Source: Prorocentrum cordatum (Eukaryota > Sar > Dinophyceae > Prorocentrales > Prorocentraceae). Taken from it: a stretch of 64,000 bases of DNA. Position numbers and translations under genes: made by a program. Positions 20,449 through 30,900 of this stretch are shown here, piece by piece; within the stretch, counting starts at the first letter, position 1; every line of letters begins with the position of its first letter. The notes under the pieces are model-generated. The model made no database searches, was not told where the DNA came from, and saw only the letters and a list, made by a program, of their open reading frames with translations. The stretch covers positions 32,995 through 96,994 of the forward strand of contig CAUYUJ010019903.1 in the NCBI GenBank assembly GCA_963575745.1, read 5' to 3'.

Positions 20449-21025
20449 GGCATCATCATCATCATCATCAGCACCTCGCCATCGTCATCGTCATTATCAC
20501 CACCACCACCGTCAGCATCATCACCATCGTCATCGTCACCATCATCGTCATGACCACCACCATCACCATCTTGATCATCATCAGCATCATCACCATCATC
20601 ATCACCGTCGTCATCATCTGCATCATCATCATGATCAAAATCTCCTTCATCAGCAGCATCATCATCAGTATCGGCTGTGGTGTTGGGTCCCCTTCTTCTC
20701 CTCCCCTCGTCATCATCAACATCAGCAGCAGCATCGTCTTCATCATCGTCATCATCACCACCGTTGTCATCGTCAGCGCCACTGCCGTCATCAGCATCAT
20801 CGTCATCATCATCATCATCATCATCATGATCAGCATGATCATCATCATCAGCACATCGCCATCGTCATCGTCATCACCACCACCACCGTCAGCATCATCA
20901 TCGTCATCGTCATCGTCATCATCATCATCACCACCACCATCACCGTCATGATCATCATCACCATCATCATCATCACCATCATCATCACCATCATCATCAG
21001 CAGCACCATCATCAATGCCATCAGA
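20449..21025. repeat. CAT microsatellite following LINE-B
   Basis: Imperfect (CAT)n of nearly 600 bases. 20660-20845 repeats the block seen at 15935-16110 with the same embedded unique motif. Confidence 0.92.
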
Positions 21026-21029
21026 TTCA

Positions 21030-21865
21030 GACACCACTCACACGGTTCGTGGCCCAAAACTCCACGAGGGCCCCAGTGGCAGGGCTCGCATGGAGGCCCT
21101 GCCCCATGTCGGTGCACCCCTACCCCTCACACGTTCTCGTGGCCCCGTGGGGAGATCCACCAAAGGCCCCAGTGGCAGGGTTCGCATGGCGGCCCTGCCC
21201 CATCTCGGCACACCCCCCACACGCTTCGTGGCCCCGTAGGGAGCTCCACCGAAGGCCCCAGTGGCAGGGTTCGCATGGCGGCCCTGCCCCACCCCGGCAC
21301 ACCCCCCACACGCTTCGTGGCCCCGTAGGGAGCTCCACCGAAGGCCCCAGTGGCAGGGTTCGCATGGCGGCCCTGCCCCACCTCGGCACACCCCCCACAC
21401 GCTTCGTGGCCCCGTAGGGAGCTCCGCCGAAGGCCCCAGTGGCAGGGTTCGCATGGCGGCCCTGCCCCACCTCGGCACACCCCCCACACGCTTCGTGGCC
21501 CCGGGCGGAGCTCCAGCGAAGGCCCCAGAGGCAGGCTTCGCACCGTGGCCCCGCCCCACTGTGACACACCTCGCCTACGTCTCGTGGCCCCGGGCGGAGC
21601 CCGGCAGGAGGCCCCAGCGGCAGGGTGCGCATGGCGGCCCCGCCCCGTGTCGGCACGTTCCTCGCACGTTGTCGTGGCCCCATAGAGAGTTTGACCGAAG
21701 GCACAGTGGCAGGGTTTGCAGGGCGCTCCCGCCCCGTTTCGGCACACCTCTTGCATGTTTCGTGGTTCCATGGGGAGCTCAGTGGCAGGGTTCGCAGGGC
21801 GCTCCCGCCCCATTTCGGCACACCCGTCACACCTTTCGTGGCCCTAGAGGGAGCTCCACCGAAAG
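21030..21865. repeat. 89-bp satellite, about 9 copies
   Basis: Units containing ggccccgtagggagctcc, aaggccccagtggcaggg and ttcgcatggcggccctgcc start at 21230, 21319, 21408 and 21497 (period exactly 89), with more divergent units on both sides. Since 89 is not a multiple of three, the open frames on both strands (MRTLPLG on minus) are not genes. Degenerate copies in opposite orientation lie at 49740-50075. Confidence 0.9.
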
Positions 21866-21919
21866 CTGTATTCATAATGCGGTACCCACAATTGCATATG
21901 GTTGGGCCCTTCGCCAGGA

Positions 21920-22360
21920 TACTTTGTCATGCTTTCTTGGGCGCCTTCTGGGGGGCTCTCCTCGGGCCACCCTGGTTCCAACGGCGGTTTCCCTGAACGA
22001 CGGTCGCGGTTTGGAGTGTTTCGGGGAGCGTCGTGGGGCCGTCGTGGGCCGTCATAGGGGCTCTCTTTGGGCCATCTTGTGGCCCTGTTGTGCCGTCTCG
22101 GAGCTCTCTCGGGTTGCCGTGGAGCTCTCTCGGGTTACCGAAGAACAGAGCATCTCCAAAATCGTCAAGCAAAAACAAGTGGAGATCAATGTTTCTGCGT
22201 TTCGAAAATATCTTGGGGTTTTTCTCTGGGTCGTTTTCGGGCGTCTGGCGGGTTTCTGGGACCTCTTGGGATCCTCGGGGGGCCGTTCGGCCGCCCTTCT
22301 GACCGATTTGGGCCCGTTGCCTAGGCCAAGCAGGGGCTCCCAGGAGCTACAAAAAGCCTG
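21920..22360 (+). repeat. GGCC-type minisatellite array 2 with conserved core
   Basis: Irregular gggccatcttgtggccct- and ggagctctctcgggtt-type units around a non-repetitive core at 22138-22200 (ccaaaatcgtcaagcaaaaa and then ggagatcaatgtttctgcg). The core matches, in reverse complement, the cores of the arrays at 24.8 and 25.1 kb. Confidence 0.65.
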
Positions 22361-23145
22361 GTGGGCTGCCTGCAGTGGCGTCCAGGGGGCCCCAGGGGCC
22401 ACGGATCCAGGAGGTCACACTTTTTTTTGCGGGGGTGATTTTTCCACCCACTCCGGCTTGCAAAAACAAAGATAAGGGAATATTCCTCTATGCTCCCTCC
22501 CCTCTCCCTTCTTCCATCCCCTCCTCGTGACGTGTCCTTCCGCCTCTTCGCCAAACAGTCATTATCTTTCTCGCCTTCCCCATCCCGTCCATATTGCCGT
22601 TCTCGGCGCACCACCCATCACGCCAGCTTCCAATCATCAGCCCCACAACAATGTTCCTTCTGTCCTCTCCTTTCCCGTCTCCATGTCCATCTTCGGCACC
22701 GCGCTTATCTCCAGGGCGTGGTGCTGCTTGCACTACAACCGAGGCTGTCCGAAGTTGCTCCCGGTGCCCTGGAACTGCTCCGAGGAGGGAGCGCGCGAGA
22801 GGAGGAGGATCAGGAGGAAGAGGAGGTGGAGGAGGAGGATGAGGAGAGTAAGCCCAAGACGCATCGCTGATGTTGTAACACCCCTAAGACCCATCCCGAT
22901 TAGTCCGTACGGGTATGTGTCCACTGCGCGAGCCGCCCCCCTTGAAAGATCTTAAAAGGCGAGCACCACACAATCTCCTAAGAAGGAGCCTCTGCAAACA
23001 AAAAAAAAGGTGAGACTGGGACGGTTCGCAAGGAAGGACGGGCACGAGAACGGAAAGAATATACATGTGGAGCGGGAGAAGGAGCAATAATAGGAAAGCG
23101 ACGATCACGAAAATTGCAGCACTGGTTGTTGTACAGTTCTATATA
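22361..23145. other. Unassigned sequence
   Basis: CT-rich then GAG-rich DNA (22795-22850 GGAGGA-type). No recognisable gene on either strand. Confidence 0.4.
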
Positions 23146-23285
23146 CATACATATATATATATATATACAAACTGAGAGAGACAAGAAAAACTAGTGCACC
23201 TCTCTCTCTCTGTGTCTCTCGCTCCCTCTCTCTCTCTGTGTCGTTCCACCTCCCTATCTCTCTCTCCCCCTCTTTCTCATACCTA
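23146..23285. repeat. TA then CT tracts
   Basis: (TA)n followed by (CT)n, as at 10797-10960. 23286-23640 is unassigned. Confidence 0.8.
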
Positions 23286-23650
23286 CTGCAGGCGAGACGC
23301 GCAGGACAAAGGCACATGACGCGAAGCGCCATATCAGTCTTGCATGTCTGTATACATGTGTGCATACAACTACAGGCGTGTGCGATTATACGTTAGGTAT
23401 CATACCACATTGGGATTCGGGGGGAAATTCTGTGTAGTGTATACTTTGCTTTCTCATTCTAACGTCTGGATTATGCGCGAAGCCAGAATCCGCCGATCTT
23501 GTCGGCGTGTGTGTGAGAGGCGCCCAGCGAGACCCCTGCAAAGTCTAGCAGTTGGAGCGTTCCCAGCGAAGCCCAAGCTCCGAAGGAAGACCGCCCCAAG
23601 CGACCAGCTGGAGCGGAACGTTGCAAAATCGCCAGCCCGAGGAAAACCGC

Positions 23651-23718
23651 CTCAAGTCGCAATCACGCCGAAGGGAACCCCCCTACCTTTGATCCCTTCC
23701 CCGCTGGGGGGGGGGGGG
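23651..23718 (-). repeat. Dispersed repeat R3, copy 2 (inverted)
   Basis: The reverse complement matches 11803-11862: gtcgcaatc, cgaagggaa, tttgatcccttccccgc and then a G run. Confidence 0.65.
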
Positions 23719-23880
23719 GTCGGGAGGGGGGGACATACGGGGGGAGGTGTCCCTCTCGCCCTTCCCTCCCGAGTAACACGGCTCTCCTGCCCCCTCCTCC
23801 TTTGTCTTTCTCGCCGCCCCTCCTCCCCCCCGCTCTTCTTTTCCACTCCTCTCCCGAAGAGGAACCCCACCAGGGCCTGG

Positions 23881-24180
23881 TGTTCAAAGGAATTTAGCGT
23901 TTCGTATTTTTTCTGTCTTCCAGCGCTCCAAGAGGATCCAAGAGACCCCCAAGAAGGCCCCAAGACGGCCCAAGGAATCCCAAAGAGGGCCCCAAGACGG
24001 CCCAACGGGGTCCAAGGAGAGGCCCTAGATGCGATACAGGAGCTGACATGTCGAGACCCCTGCCCAAAGATGTTTCCCGAGACTGCTTGCAGGCCCCCGA
24101 GAGCTCCTCAAGGGACTTCCGAGAGGCAACCCGAGACCCTCATATGCAGTCAAGACGCCTGTGGCCAACGACCCAGGCAC
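23881..24180 (-). repeat. GGCC-type array 3 with half core
   Basis: Units of ccaagaggatcc/ccaagacggccc type after a core fragment at 23881-23930 (ttcaaaggaatttagcgttt, then ttttctgtcttcc), which matches the 3-prime half of the conserved core. Confidence 0.6.
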
Positions 24181-24233
24181 AGTGTCCAGGTGGGCCGAAG
24201 TCCGCTAGATCCGCCGCCCCCTGTTGATTTATC

Positions 24234-24301
24234 ACAGGGGTGCTTGGCGTGATGCAGATGCCTCGAGATCAAAAAAAAAAAAAACAGGGGTGCTTGGCGT
24301 G
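24234..24301 (+). repeat. 18-bp direct repeats around a 32-base insert ending in poly-A
   Basis: acaggggtgcttggcgtg occurs at 24234-24251 and again, perfectly, at 24284-24301. The 32 bases between end in 13 A residues. This is the form left by LINE-mediated insertion of a strongly 5-prime-truncated RNA. Confidence 0.6.
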
Positions 24302-24685
24302 CTGAACTTCTTACGGTTTGGTTGTGGCTCCTGTTCCCAAAAGAATTCCCCTTGGGGCTTCGACCCAGCGCGCCAGCCACGCGGAAGGCCGCGCCGCGGC
24401 GCAACCCGCGTCTCCAAAAACGGCCGTTTCGTCCGGGACACCTTCGCAAAATCGCATGTTGGGGGGATCCTACAGTGAGCGGCTCGAATAAGGAACGCTT
24501 GCTCTTCAGAAGGGGCTCGGGCGTTCCTCAGGCTTGCATGCGTGATTTACAGTTCCTCATGCGTGATTTGTTATCGATCGTTCCTTATGCGTTATTCCTT
24601 GGGGTAAACAGGGGCTTCGTTCCTTATTTATCGTTCCTTAGGTCAGGCCGATGACTGGAGCGCAAAGCGCCTTGTGATGGGAATG
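24302..24685. other. Unassigned sequence with small cgttcctta repeats
   Basis: Between 24500 and 24645 the words cgttcctta/agttcctca plus tgcgtgattt recur four to five times. No gene recognised. Confidence 0.4.
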
Positions 24686-24689
24686 AGCG

Positions 24690-25337
24690 TTTCGCCCAAG
24701 ACGGCCTCAAGATGCCGGCAGACGGCCCCAGCTCCAAGACGGCCCAAGAGGCCTCCGAGAGGTATTCCAGGAAGGCCCGAAGAGGCCAACATCACTGATG
24801 GTCCTCATGTTTTTCAAGGATTTTGGCATTTGCTTTTTTTCTGCCTTCCGACGGCCCGAGACGGCCCACGAGCACCCAAAGATCGCCCCAAGATCGCCCA
24901 CGAGGCCTCCAAGATGGCCCCAGAACGGCCCCAAGTCTGCCCAGAGAGGCCCCCAATACGGCTTCCGACGGCATCAGACGGGCCAGGAGCCCACCAAGGC
25001 GGCCCAAGATGGCTCTAAGATGGCCCAAGACAGCCTAAGACGCCACCAAGAGGCCTCCAAGACGGTCCAAGAGGCCTCCAAGAGGGCTCGAAGAGGCCAA
25101 GATCATTGATTTTCCATAGGTTGTTCGAGGATGTTGGCCATTTGCTTCTTTTCGCCTTCCGACGGACCGAGACGGCCCAAGAGCCCCCCAAACAGATGGC
25201 CCCAAGATCGCCCACGAGGCCTCCAAGACGGCCCCGAGAGGGCCCCAAGACGGCCCAAGAGGCCTCTGAGAAGCCCCCCAAGGCCCCCGAGAGACCCAAG
25301 GAGGCCCCCACGATGCCTCCAAGAGGCTCCCAGGAAG
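24690..25337 (-). repeat. GGCC-type array 4 with two conserved cores
   Basis: GACGGCCCAAGAGGCC-type units, irregular in length. Two non-repetitive cores at 24784-24855 and 25095-25166 share catNattgat, ttttcNaggat, ttggc.tttgctt and gccttccgacgg in order. Confidence 0.75.
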
Positions 25338-25393
25338 CTCCTCCTCCTCCTCCTCCTCCTCCTCCTCCTCTTCCTCCTCCTCCTCCTCCTCCT
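25338..25393. repeat. CTC microsatellite
   Basis: A (CTC)n run of about 55 bases. 25394-25648 is GC-rich sequence with a short possible frame, unassigned. Confidence 0.9.
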
Positions 25394-25648
25394 CTCGAGC
25401 TTAATGATATTTCAGTTTGTGGATTGCGACATGTCGCGATCCACGAGGTCCTCCCGCCTCTCTTGTGGGCGATGCCTCGCCGATTGATGCCGCCGCAGCT
25501 GCTCTCAACCCTTCATGCGATGTCATGGCGGATGCTGCTGCCCGTGTGCCCGCTGCTGCACAAGACAGGCCAGGCTCCACCGCCCCCCTTGCGTAGAGTG
25601 GCTAGGTGGAGAGACTCGTCCCCCCTGGTTACGCTCTCCCTCTTCTTT

Positions 25649-25684
25649 CCGTCGCTATTTTGGCTCAAGCCGTTTTGGCTCAAG
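25649..25684 (+). other. Two stacked spliced-leader relics
   Basis: 25649-25669 matches the 21-nt conserved part of the dinoflagellate spliced leader at 19 of 21 positions and ends attttggctcaag. Directly joined to it, 25670-25684 (ccgttttggctcaag) matches the 3-prime part of the leader at 14 of 15 positions, apart from the missing 5-prime bases. Stacked relics are the known sign of an mRNA that was trans-spliced, reverse transcribed, inserted, transcribed and trans-spliced again. The first ATG downstream is at 25818, at the start of a basic ORF. Confidence 0.85.
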
Positions 25685-25817
25685 GTGTTTTTGTCCCTCG
25701 GACAGGAACTGGATACCTCAAGTCCGAGGCTAGCTCCCGTTTCAGGCAAACCCAGTCGAGCTGCGCGCTGCTGGGGCCAAGAGTTTGCCCTCGAGTTCCG
25801 CTCTACTTGGCGCTGCT

Positions 25818-26339
25818 ATGGGTCGGGACGTTCGCAAGAAGAGCATCAAGACGACTCCTCGGCGTCGCCGTACAGCCTCTGAGTCCTCGGGCTCGGCGGC
25901 GGACTGCGACGCCCCACCGCGCTCTGGCGTTCGCAGTCGTCTTCCCCCTGATGATGAGATTCGCGCTGCTGCGGCTGCGGCCGCCTTGGCCTCGCCAGGC
26001 GCCTCTGTGCGATCTCGCAGCCCTGGGCGGACCCCTGGGCCGAGGAGGCCAGCGCTGCCGCCGGAAGTGTCTGGGGCGGCAGAAGGCAGCGGCAGGAGGA
26101 GGAGGAGGAGGAGGAGGAGGAGGAGGATGAGGAGGACGAGGGGGAGGAGGAGGAGGAGGAGGAGGAGGAGGAGGAGGAGGAGGAGGAGGAGGAGGAGGAG
26201 GGCTTGGGGGGCCACCCCGACGTTCCCGCCCCAGGAGTTGGCTGGGGCACGCTCCCCGCGGGCCTGGGCATCCTCGCGTGGCCGGTCGGGGGCACGGCTC
26301 TCCTGCTGCGTCGGGGGCGCCTCCCGCTGCTCCTGGTGA
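25818..26339 (+). CDS. Basic ORF downstream of SL relics (N-terminal part of LINE-C)
   Basis: Begins MGRDVRKKSIKTTPRRRR and continues Ser/Ala/Arg-rich (RSRSPGRTPGPRR) into a long poly-Arg tract encoded by (AGG)n at 26095-26200. The ATG is the first one 134 bases after the second SL relic. The highly basic start fits an RNA-binding ORF1 product of a LINE. The poly-Arg tract is simply the microsatellite. I infer membership of LINE-C from position and the SL junction; the sequence alone does not name a family. It may equally be the remains of an unrelated retroposed host mRNA into which LINE-C inserted. Confidence 0.45.
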   Translation: MGRDVRKKSIKTTPRRRRTASESSGSAADCDAPPRSGVRSRLPPDDEIRAAAAAAALASPGASVRSRSPGRTPGPRRPALPPEVSGAAEGSGRRRRRRRRRRRMRRTRGRRRRRRRRRRRRRRRRRRRAWGATPTFPPQELAGARSPRAWASSRGRSGARLSCCVGGASRCSW

Positions 26340-26576
26340 CCCGAGTGTTGGCGCGGCCTCCTCCTCCTCCTCCTCCTCCTCCTCCTCCCCCTCCCTCCTC
26401 CTCCTCCTCCTCCTCCTCCTCCTCCTCCTCCTCCTCCTCCTCTCCTCCTCCTCCTCCTCCTCCTCCTCCTCCCTCCTCCTCCTCCTCCTCCTCCTCCTCC
26501 TCCTCCTCCTCCTCCTCCTCCTCCCGCTTCTCCTCCTCCTCCTCCTCCTCCTCCTCCTCCTCCTCCTCCTCCTCCG
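26095..26576. repeat. Facing (AGG)n and (CCT)n tracts
   Basis: (AGG)n at 26095-26200 and (CTC)n at 26358-26576 are complementary and separated by about 155 bases, so a single strand could fold into a stem of about 100 bases. They also explain the poly-Arg, poly-Ser, poly-Leu and poly-Glu frames on both strands. Confidence 0.85.
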
Positions 26577-26579
26577 CGG

Positions 26580-27690
26580 CCCAGTTCGAGATCAACATCA
26601 TGCGCGAGTCCTGGTCCGAGGAGGCCAAGGCCGCGTCCCGTGCTGCGATCACCGAGGCAGTGGGCAAGACCCCCCCCCCTCGATTCTGGACCCGCACCTC
26701 GGGGCTGCTGCGGGGGCGGCTGCTAGACCCGTGCTTGGTCGCACTCAGGAGTCCTTTGATAAGCGCTTCGCTGAGATGTATCGGAAGCTTCAGTCTGTCA
26801 ACGAGAGGACCTCGGCCCAAGGGATCACGATTCACGACCTGGTGGAGCGACTCGGGCACCTTGAGGAGCAGCTGGACTTGGCTCGCGCTCACCCCCGTCT
26901 TCCTGTTGAGCGCTCCGCTTCCTGGGATCGTGAAGTGGATCGGGCCATCCTCGTCATCAATTCGAAGGAGGAGGTGCCGTTCTCTGGCGTCGAGGGCGCG
27001 ATTGGCTCTTGGCTTCGCTTGTCACGTCGATTCATGTTCCGCTTCAAGGGCGATCTGGACGCCACAGTTGAGCACCGTGTTCGTCATGCGTTCAGCGCCC
27101 TTCGAGATGACCGAGGCACCTGGCAGCGTTTCTCGGTGGACCTTCCCCTCGGGCGCACCGTTCAGCTCTTCGTCGGTCTCGATGAGAAACGGCATGCCCA
27201 GGCACGAGAGATGGCGGTCAAGCGTGCGGTGCGTGCTCTCTCGGAACATCTTGGTGTGCGAGTATTTGTGGACCGGGATGCGGGCATCATCGGCCATCAG
27301 TGGGGGCCCCTCGTGTCGCTGCAGATGGATCCTGTTGAGGCACCCCCGCATGCGCTGGAGCAGTGCGAAACTGGCCGGTTTGCGCATGGACAAGGCCCCC
27401 CTGGACGTCCTGGTCAAAAACCATTTCCAGCGTCGTTCGGTCGAGTGGGATGGGCAACGCGTTCACGGGCTCGCACGAGGTGCGCTTCGCGTCGTGGAGC
27501 TGCTTCTCCCTCTGCCACCTCTCCCAAGGCATCGCCCGCAAGCTCGCCACCCCCACTTCCTTGTACTCAGATTCGTCGATCGTCGCACTGCCGGGAGGCT
27601 TTAATCAATGGAGTGGGCTGGCCTGGGCCAGGTCTGAAATCAAAATTGAAAATCTCCATTGAGTTCGTCGCTGCCCTGTGCGAAGCCTCA
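26580..27690 (+). pseudogene. ORF1-like / pre-endonuclease segment of LINE-C
   Basis: A coding-like segment after the CTC tract: FEINIMRESWSEEAKAASR in one frame; then, after a shift at the C run (26668-26678), SFDKRFAEMYRKLQSVNERT and HLEEQLDLARAHPRLPVERS, a helical stretch with coiled-coil character. It continues WDREVDRAILVINSKEEVPF, WLRLSRRFMFRFKGDLDAT, TWQRFSVDLPLGRTVQLFVG, DEKRHAQAREMAVKRAVRAL and HQWGPLVSLQMDP. The pattern of a variable helix followed by an alpha/beta segment resembles the nucleic-acid-binding region that precedes EN in dinoflagellate LINEs. I cannot name the fold. The frame shifts again near 27360. Confidence 0.55.
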
Positions 27691-27904
27691 TTTTAGATGG
27701 TGATTTCGATTTTGCTTTTGGCCTTCATCGATTTCGAGATACGCCCTCACCATCGATTTGTGCTCTTGCCTTGATTGGTTTCAGCTTCGTTTGGGCATAT
27801 CTCCATATGGCATCGGCGTTCAATGATTTGTTTGGCGGCCTTCGCGGCGGCATAGTTTGCCTGTTTTTTTTTTGGGGGGGGGGTGATGTTATTCGGAAGC
27901 CGGA

Positions 27905-29180
27905 CACTTTAATTCAGTTATCCGCCCCGGTACAAGAGGTCCGAGGCAATGGCTAGGCCGTTGCTGAAGTTTTGCAGCGCTCTGGACAGAAGGTTTTGCA
28001 AGTCTGCCCAGGTCTTCCTGGTGCTGAAATCGGCGGCGGTATTGCCACCTTCTTTCCTGAGCACGTGTCCCATGCATTCGAGACTCGTCGCGTCGGTGAA
28101 GTCCGTGGACGGGTGCTGGCGTCGGCTTGTCGCCATCGCAAGTCTGGCCTCACTTTCCTGCGCTGGAGTGCCCATCATCATGGCGTTGCTCACTCTGATC
28201 TTCTTCGGCCCCGTAACTTGGCACGTGCCCAGCGGCAGTCTGTCCTCCACGACCCGATGCGTTTCGCTCAGACCTTCACCGGGGACTTCAATATCTCCGA
28301 CGCGCGGGCGGTTCGCTCGACGGCTGTTCCTGGCGCGGCCCCCCCCCCCCGAACCGCTCGCGCCGGCCAACCCCGTCGGCTTCTACGGCCCCGTCGTCTT
28401 CCCCGTCGGCCACTACAGCTTCGGCTAGGCCCTCAGGCTGCCCAAGCACTCCACGGGTGGTCTTCCCGCGCAGTTCGCGTGCATCGCAGGTCATTTCTTC
28501 GGCCTTGACTGTGTCTGGCGTTGCTGGATTATTGGGTGTGGCTGAGACCCCCCGCTCGACCCCCGCCTTGCGCCCCTCGCAACGGGGCCCCTCTGGGATG
28601 ATGCGAGTCGAGTGTGCAATCTCGGGGTCTGCTCCACAGCGGTGTTCTCGCTCCGCAGTGTACCGCGTCGTCTGGGTCTTCTGCGAGCTCTTCTCTGATG
28701 GCATATTCGGCGAGCTGCGGGCCTTCCTCTGGGTCCTCCACGGGTCCGTCGCAGGGGTCTCTGGCTGCGTCGAATGCGCATGCGGCTTCGACGGCTGCAC
28801 GCTCGAATTCGTCGCCCGACCCCGGCGGTGGCCCGCGTGCCTTCCTGGCGCGCGCCGCGGCCGCGGCGGGCTCTCGGCGCGCGCGGGAAGGGCGGCCAGG
28901 CGATGCGATCCGGCGGCAGATGTGGAAGGGCACGACGGAAATTGAGATCGACAACCCACGAGATGGCACCAGGAGGCCCAGTCCGCGAAACGCGTGGATC
29001 GGGCCTTCGTCGCGTCGCCGCCGCGGCTGCTCGTCCAGTTTCACCAGTCCATGCACGCGCGTGGCGAGCCCGAGGTGTTCCACCGCCTGCGCATCAGCGA
29101 TTATGTTCCCATCGTGCCCACCTTCGCCACGAGCAAGCCCTCCAAACGTGACCGCACGATCGCGAAGAATATCTGCATGG
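27905..29180 (+). pseudogene. Endonuclease part of LINE-C, split by a low-complexity insert
   Basis: Apurinic-type endonuclease remnants: SAPVQEVRGNG (the Gln-Glu catalytic region, about 27926-27957), GAEIGGGIATFFPEHVSHAF (about 28023), SGLTFLRWSAHHHGV (about 28140), DPMRFAQTFTGDFNISD (GDFN near 28290). After roughly 650 bases of Ser/Ala/Pro-rich, frame-free sequence it resumes with KRVDRAFVASPPRLLVQF (28988) and FHRLRISDYVPIVPTF (about 29080). The C-terminal catalytic motif SDH reads SDY, so the active-site His is lost. The EN of this copy is therefore both interrupted and mutated. Confidence 0.7.
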
Positions 29181-30900
29181 GCCCCATCTTTGCCCGCGTC
29201 GTGGCTGAGTGGATTGGCCTCTGTCCAGTCGCTCGTCGAGAGTTGTGGCTGGCCACCAAACTTCGTCAAGTTGCCGCTCGCCTGGTCCGCAACCATCAGC
29301 TCCAACGCTTGCCGAGGGGCAAGCAGCAGATGGCGATGATTGCTCGGAGTGTGGCGCGGGCTACCAGGAGGTCTGATGCGCATATGGCCCGCACTCCGCT
29401 CTCCCTGCTCAACGCTGGGCTCTTTCGGGACCTCCACTCGGGCTTGCAGCGCCAGGTGGCGCAGGAGCGTGAAGCGGCACTGCTGATGGCGCAGATGGAG
29501 GCGGAGCGGCCTGCTGACGTGCGTCGGCTCGCGGCACAACGTCGAGCTGCTCAGCGTCGCGCTCGTCTGTGTTCGCCGTTCGGTCGACGGCGTTGTTTGG
29601 CGGGCGTCGTCCTCCCTGGACCTGACGGCGCCTCAGGTGCTGCGGGAGTGCCCACACGTGCGTCGTCGCTGCAGGAGCAGAACCGCGCCCTCGGCAGCCA
29701 CTGGGAGGCGGCCTTCCAGCGCGACTCGCCGCTGCACCCGCAGGCAGGAAAATGCGTCTCTCGTTTCTGCCCCAAGGTCGACGCCTCTGATCTCCCTCCC
29801 CCGAGCACTCGTCGATTGGTGTCGTTCCTCTCCAAGGTCGTGGAAGTCGCGCCTGGGCCTGATGGGCTCCCCTATTGTTCCTGGGCTGTTGGCGCGGGCA
29901 CTGGGGTCCTCATCGAGATGCTTTACCACTTGTGCTCGGGGGGTGGGGGGCCCCTGCCTGGTTCGGAGCCCCCCTGGGCGAGCGGATTCCGAAGGACCTC
30001 TCGGTTGACGAGGAAATCCTCGGGGCTCGGATCCTGAGGCGCAGCAACGACGCGCGCCCCCTCGGTTTGAAAAACGCATCCGGTACGCTCGCGAGCTCTC
30101 TCATGAACTTCCGGATCCGCCAATGGGTTGGGCAAGCTGGAATTGCTGCGCAGCGTGGATTTATTCAGGGCCGTCAGCACTTGGAAAACGTCGTCGACCT
30201 CGACACCTATTCCAGAATGGCAAACTGGGGGTACTCGCCGTCGGACCCGTTCGAACCCCTCCTGACCGCCTTCGGTTTCTCGCAGGCGTTCCCGTCGGTC
30301 TCCCAGCGCTGGGCCCTTCTGAACGGCTGGCAGGCTCGGCTGCCCCGTGGGTTCCAGGTGAGCGCCCAGGCCCTCTACTGCCTCAACCCGTGCTTCATGG
30401 CCTCGTCGGGCTCCTGGGACGTCCTCTATTGGATTCTCTCAGGCGTCGTCCAGGGCTGTCCCCTCTCGGGCTCGGTGTATGTGATCTCGTCCAGTGTATT
30501 CTACGCCGACGTGGAGTGGTCTGCCCAGCGCCCCCTTTCACGGCGTCGAGCGGTGCTGCGCAAATGGCATGGGCAGCATAATCCGCGCGTCGAAGAGGCC
30601 CGGGGAGATGGTGCGAATCTTCGGTGTCATTGAGTCCCTCGCCTGTCTCTGTTTGACGTTTCGGAAATGCAAAGTGGTCCCTCTGGGTGGCCCCTTCTCG
30701 GCGTCCCGCTCCGCCCGGGTCCAGGGTCAATTCAGAGCTGCATGCCCCGAGTGGGCAGCCTTCACGATCACCGATGCTCTCCTCTATTTAGGATTTGTCC
30801 TCGGCCCTGGAGCCTCGCTGGACGCTAATTGGGTTGCGCCGTGGTCGAAGAAAGATGTGCTCTCGGGCTGGGGAGTTGGCACGGACGGGGGCTGACGCGA
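29181..30900 (+). pseudogene. Reverse transcriptase part of LINE-C, catalytic motif lost
   Basis: A helical linker (ELWLATKLRQVAARLVRN, then QVAQEREAALLMAQMEAE) precedes RT. Blocks: VEVAPGPDGLPYCSWAV (about 29845), RPLGLKNASGTLASSLMNF (about 30056), IAAQRGFIQGRQHLENVVD (about 30143), AFGFSQAFPSVSQRW (motif A, where the usual FDF Asp is Gly, about 30270), SGVVQGCPLSGSVYV (motif B, about 30440). In the next frame CCANGMGSI (30554-30580) sits where CADDMGS is expected, so the catalytic Asp pair reads Asn-Gly. FRKCKVVPL and YLGFVLGPGASLD follow. With motifs A and C both changed, this RT cannot be active. Confidence 0.75.

Noticed and set aside
12519-21025. CRISPR-like array in the CAT repeats
   Set aside because: No constant-length repeats with unique spacers; simple triplet repeats in a eukaryotic context.
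21038-22475. Long ORFs across the 89-bp satellite (up to 404 codons)
   Set aside because: High GC keeps frames open; the repeat length excludes a conserved protein repeat.
27637-27721. Short inverted repeat (gaaatcaaaattgaaaatct and partner)
   Set aside because: Arms of about 24 bases with several mismatches inside an AT-richer part of LINE-C; too weak to list as an element.
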